A DNA stretch of 64,000 nt. It comes from an uncultured Campylobacter sp. (lineage in GTDB: Bacteria > Campylobacterota > Campylobacteria > Campylobacterales > Campylobacteraceae). The position numbers and the translations under genes were made by a program. Below the pieces are notes generated by a model. That model was not told the origin of the DNA, searched no databases, and saw only the letters and a program-made list of their open reading frames with translations. The stretch is taken from contig NZ_CAURPW010000010.1 of assembly GCF_963526985.1 (NCBI RefSeq), positions 6,837-70,836 on the forward strand, in the 5' to 3' direction. This document shows positions 60,957 through 64,000 of the stretch, one piece after another (the stretch's first letter is position 1; each line of letters opens with the position of its first letter).

Positions 60957-61358
60957 TTAATAATCCAGAAACATCGACGCTTCCGCATCGCCGTGTTTGA
61001 TTACTTCAAAGCTCGGAAAAGATATTTGCAATCCTCTGCCGTGCTCTTCATCTTTGGAAACGTCGAAATTTAAACCGAATATAAACTCTTTTTGCGTTTC
61101 GTCCGTTAGGATATTTAGGCCGACGAGCCGCAAATCGACGTCGCCGTTAAATTCGTCTTTTATCTTTTTTACGGCGAGCGGATACCATGTTGCCGATAGG
61201 TTTATGAGCCCGGCTACTTTGTTCTTTAGTTCTTGCGTCAAAGGGCGCGCGCCTTCCTCTAGCGGCAGCGATAAATCCGCTAAAATCGGCTTGTCGCTTT
61301 GAGGTATGTAAAACTCAAACATACAAAGCTCGTTTAAAGCGATATCTTCGGGCTTCAA
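60957..61358 (-). CDS. unknown 133-residue protein
   Basis: Not recognised. FEFYIPQSDKPILADLSLPL near the start, then YPLAVKKIKDEFNGDVDLRL and FEVIKHGDAEASMFLDY at the end; this shape is common in small immunity-like proteins (DUF6985-type), but I cannot place it. TAGGAGATAAATT lies before the ATG, a good ribosome site. First of the minus-strand group that continues with the fragment, the SUKH gene and the helical gene. Confidence 0.6.
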   Translation of the reverse strand: MKPEDIALNELCMFEFYIPQSDKPILADLSLPLEEGARPLTQELKNKVAGLINLSATWYPLAVKKIKDEFNGDVDLRLVGLNILTDETQKEFIFGLNFDVSKDEEHGRGLQISFPSFEVIKHGDAEASMFLDY

Positions 61359-61639
61359 ATTTATCTCCTAAAATTAATATTTATTTAACCAAGCGAGGTT
61401 TGGATCAAATTTAAAAACATCGGTCAAATCGCCAAATTTGACTCCCTTATATAAGCAAGCTTTATAAATTACGCAGATCTGCGCCGCTATGATTTAACCA
61501 GACAAGGCGATTTTCGCCGTTAAATTCGGTAAATTTAAGCTCAAACCAAAATTCGGAGATTTTGACGCCAAATTTGATTAAAATCAGGGCAAAATTAATT
61601 TCAAATTTTGCCCTAAAACGCGCACCCTAAAGGCTAAAT

Positions 61640-63553
61640 TTACTTCGCCGCTTCCTGCGCGAATTCCGCGATCTTTTCAGGCGTGAAGCCAAAGTATTCG
61701 AATAACGCACCCGCCTTGCCGCTCTCACCGAAGCTCTTCATCGAGTAAATTTCATCCGCGAATTTATACCACTCTAGCGCGCTTGCGGCTTCGACGGCGA
61801 TGATTTTGGTTTGCGGATCTAAAATTTTATCCACGTACTCGCGCGGCTGCTCGCAAAGCAGGTCAAAGCACGGCGCGGAGACGACGTTTGCGCCGATACC
61901 GCGAGCAGCTAAAATTTCAGCCGCCTTGACGCAGAGCTCCACTTCGCTGCCGCTAGCTATTAGCGTGATTTTGGCGTTTTGCGCGCGTTTTAGCAGATAC
62001 GCGCCGTTTTCTACGCCGCCAAATTCACCTTTTTCAAGCGGAGTCAGGCCTTGGCGGCTTAGCACGAAGGCGCTTGGAGCGCGTAAATTTAACGCCGCCT
62101 TCCAGCAAAGCGCGTTTTCGTTGCCATCAGCCGGGCGGAAGGTGTAAAAGTTCGGCATCGCGCGAAGCGTGCTAAGCTGCTCGATAGGCTGATGCGTCGG
62201 GCCGTCCTCGCCCACGCCGATACTGTCGTGCGTAAAGACAAAAAAGTGCCTAACGCTCATCAGCGAGGCGATGCGTGCGGTCGGTTTAAGATAGTCGCTA
62301 AATATAAAAAACGTCGCGCTAAACGGCAAGAAAAGCCCGTATCTAGCGATTGCGTTATTTATCGCGGCCATGGCGTGCTCGCGGATGCCGTAGTGGATGT
62401 TGCGCCCGTTAGGGAAGTCGCCCATGCCTTTTAGCTCGGTTTTGTTTGACGGCGCCAGATCCGCGCTACCGCCGATAAAGCCCGGAAGGGCGCGCGCGAT
62501 CTCGTTCATGATGATGCCGTTGCTATCGCGCGTGGCTAGCTTTTTGCCGCTAAAATCAGGAAAATTTATCTTGCTAAAATCAGGATTTAGCAGCGAGTTG
62601 AGTATATTTTTACTCTCGGCGCTTAAATTTTGCACTTTTTGATTCCACTGAGCTTCGGCTAGGTCGCCCTTTTCTATAGCTGCGCGGAAGCGAATAAGCA
62701 CGTCCTCGTCGATGGTAAATTTACGCTCAGGATCAAAGCCCGCTGCGATTTTAGCGGCTTTTATGATCTCCTCGCCAAGCGGCGCGCCGTGGCTATGGTG
62801 GCTACCCTCCAGCTCGCCCGCGCCCTTTGCTATACGGGTGTTTGCGATGATGAGATACGGGCGCTCCTTCTCCGAGGCTTGCTCGAGCGCAAACTCGATC
62901 TGATCGTAGTCATGACCGTCGATACGCGCTACGTCCCAGCCCTGAGCCTCAAACCTGGCCTTCACGTCCTCGCTCCAAGCGATACTCGTGTCGCCCTCGA
63001 TCGTGATGTTGTTTGAGTCGTAGATCAGCACGAGGTTGTCTAGGTGTAGGTTGCCCGCGACCGCACAGGCCTCGTAGCTGATACCCTCCTGCAAGTCTCC
63101 GTCGCCGCAGAGGCAGTAAATTTTATGATCGATGACGGCGTTTTCAGGCTCGTTTAGCAGATTAGCCGCGTATTTTGCCGCCATAGCAAAGCCCACCGCA
63201 TTTGCTACGCCCTGCCCTAACGGTCCAGTCGCGACCTCGACGCCTTTGGTGTGGATCTCGGGGTGACCCGGGGTTTTGGAGCCTAGCTGGCGGAAGTTTT
63301 TTAGATCATCAAGGCTAAGATCATAGCCGCTAAGATGCAAAAAGCTATACACGAGCGAGCTTGCGTGGCCGCCGCTAAATACAAGCCTATCGCGGTTTAG
63401 CCAGTTTGGATTTTTAGGGTTGTGATTTAGAAATTTAGCCAGCACGACCATGACGTCCGCTAGCCCCATCGGCGCGCCCGGATGCCCGCTGTTTGCCTGC
63501 TGCACCATATCCGCGCATAAAAACCTTATCGTATCCGCCATCTTTTTTAGCAT
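61640..63553 (-). CDS. tktA: transketolase
   Basis: 637 residues. A thiamine-diphosphate enzyme of the non-oxidative pentose-phosphate pathway; in asaccharolytic Campylobacter it mainly supplies ribose and erythrose phosphates. GDGDLQEGISYEACAVAGN is the ThDP-binding motif; HGAPLGEE and GIREHAMAAINNA follow; HDSIGVGEDGPTHQPIEQLS is the transketolase signature. MLKKMADTIRFLCADMVQQA, then NSGHPGAPMGLADV is the expected start. AAGGAGAAAAA precedes the ATG. Confidence 0.96.
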   Translation of the reverse strand: MLKKMADTIRFLCADMVQQANSGHPGAPMGLADVMVVLAKFLNHNPKNPNWLNRDRLVFSGGHASSLVYSFLHLSGYDLSLDDLKNFRQLGSKTPGHPEIHTKGVEVATGPLGQGVANAVGFAMAAKYAANLLNEPENAVIDHKIYCLCGDGDLQEGISYEACAVAGNLHLDNLVLIYDSNNITIEGDTSIAWSEDVKARFEAQGWDVARIDGHDYDQIEFALEQASEKERPYLIIANTRIAKGAGELEGSHHSHGAPLGEEIIKAAKIAAGFDPERKFTIDEDVLIRFRAAIEKGDLAEAQWNQKVQNLSAESKNILNSLLNPDFSKINFPDFSGKKLATRDSNGIIMNEIARALPGFIGGSADLAPSNKTELKGMGDFPNGRNIHYGIREHAMAAINNAIARYGLFLPFSATFFIFSDYLKPTARIASLMSVRHFFVFTHDSIGVGEDGPTHQPIEQLSTLRAMPNFYTFRPADGNENALCWKAALNLRAPSAFVLSRQGLTPLEKGEFGGVENGAYLLKRAQNAKITLIASGSEVELCVKAAEILAARGIGANVVSAPCFDLLCEQPREYVDKILDPQTKIIAVEAASALEWYKFADEIYSMKSFGESGKAGALFEYFGFTPEKIAEFAQEAAK

Positions 63554-63664
63554 TTTTTCTCCTTAGTTTTTATGCGATTATACGAAAATTCGGCTTAAAT
63601 TTTACGCTTTTAACGCCGCCGTAAATTTTAAAAACTCGGCGAAATTTTCCTTTTCTCTTTTTAA

Positions 63665-64000
63665 TTATTTAGCAACGGCTAGTTTGCCGGTGCCTGCGTT
63701 TTTATCTACCTCGTTTTGGACGTTTGAAGCTTCGAGGAGCTCAAATTTATATGGAGGCTCAAATGGCGGTTTGTCTAGCTTTTCGCAAACGCTGCCCTTT
63801 TTAGAAAGGTCTATGTTGCCGCTTTCAAAAATAGTGCCTTTGTTGCATTTATAGCTTATCTTGACGCCTTTTGCAAAGTAGTTATTTTGAGCATATATTA
63901 GTGAGCCAAAGCGCACGCCAATGGCGTATTTTTGGTCATAGAAGCCATCTTTTGAGTCATAAAAGTTGTTATAGACGTGCACCTTTGCATTGCGTGCCAT
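63665..64000 (-). CDS. pectate-lyase-like protein, C-terminal part
   Basis: Only the last ~111 residues are in the window; the front lies beyond 64000, so the first methionine shown is internal. KVHVYNNFYDSKDGFYDQKY, then AIGVRFGSLIYAQNNYFAKG, then VKISYKCNKGTIFESGN match the last turns of the parallel beta-helix of pectate lyase family 1 (VHVYNNYY...AIGV...IYxENNYF). Such enzymes cut polygalacturonate by beta-elimination. The catalytic Arg region is outside. A pectate lyase is unusual in this genus, so the activity is uncertain. Confidence 0.7.
   Translation of the reverse strand: MARNAKVHVYNNFYDSKDGFYDQKYAIGVRFGSLIYAQNNYFAKGVKISYKCNKGTIFESGNIDLSKKGSVCEKLDKPPFEPPYKFELLEASNVQNEVDKNAGTGKLAVAK

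Overview
The window looks like chromosomal DNA from a Campylobacter, probably one of the moderately GC-rich oral or gut species of the C. rectus / C. showae / C. curvus / C. concisus type. Evidence: the ribosomal operon lacks rpmD (L30); the set dimeric dUTPase, fused HisIE, EptC beside DgkA, and typA beside fliK-flgD-flgE is campylobacterial; a sigma-54 promoter drives hook genes; and the words AAATTT/AAATTTA recur through almost every intergenic gap and even inside some genes. Species is an inference; no 16S rRNA gene is present.

Layout. 0-9.9 kb: end of a Bcr/CflA-type exporter, dgkA, eptC, a 650-bp structured non-coding palindrome, small genes, dut, an EI24 membrane protein, a zinc-ribbon miniprotein, two DUF2393 membrane proteins and hisIE carrying two extra in-frame inserts. 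9.9-11.1 kb: gene-poor, AT-richer DNA with decayed fragments, possibly an old insertion sequence. 11.1-25.5 kb (all minus strand): the S10-spc-alpha ribosomal superoperon from rpsJ to rplQ, including secY, map, infA and rpoA. It is interrupted between rpsH and rplF by a 567-bp insert with about four ~62-bp tandem repeats.

25.9-31.1 kb: AAA_14/DUF4143-type ATPase, exported protein, an AT-rich P-loop protein of foreign appearance, rnhB, an unknown gene. 31.5-39.9 kb: pcm, nitrilase-like gene, nrdB, then flgE-flgD-fliK behind a sigma-54 promoter, divergent from typA. 40-47.5 kb: accessory stretch with two leucine-rich-repeat genes, uppP, a metallophosphatase and its frameshifted, formerly coupled neighbour, tRNA-Ser(GGA), coaE, purM, a MipA/OmpV porin-like gene broken by one stop codon, and a perfect 70-bp tandem duplication over the start of the second LRR gene. 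47.7-58 kb: M20-family amidase, truncated SnoaL-like gene, a 1483-residue DUF4214-containing surface protein, alanine/glycine symporter, rarA. 57.8-61.4 kb: two small exported proteins, a NimA-like flavin protein and a minus-strand group of small unknown genes including a SUKH (SMI1/KNR4)-type gene that seems to have lost its ATG, plus a 5'-truncated relic. 61.6-64 kb: transketolase and the C-terminus of a pectate-lyase-like protein.

The core genes make ribosomes and the Sec channel, the flagellar hook, envelope lipids and nucleotides. The most unusual signals are non-coding or broken: the dyad at 2.9-3.5 kb, the repeat insert in the spc operon, the duplicated translation start at 46.5 kb, the HisIE inserts and several recently disabled genes. 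I found no CRISPR array, integrase or intact transposase, and no gene set that I can call a new system with confidence.
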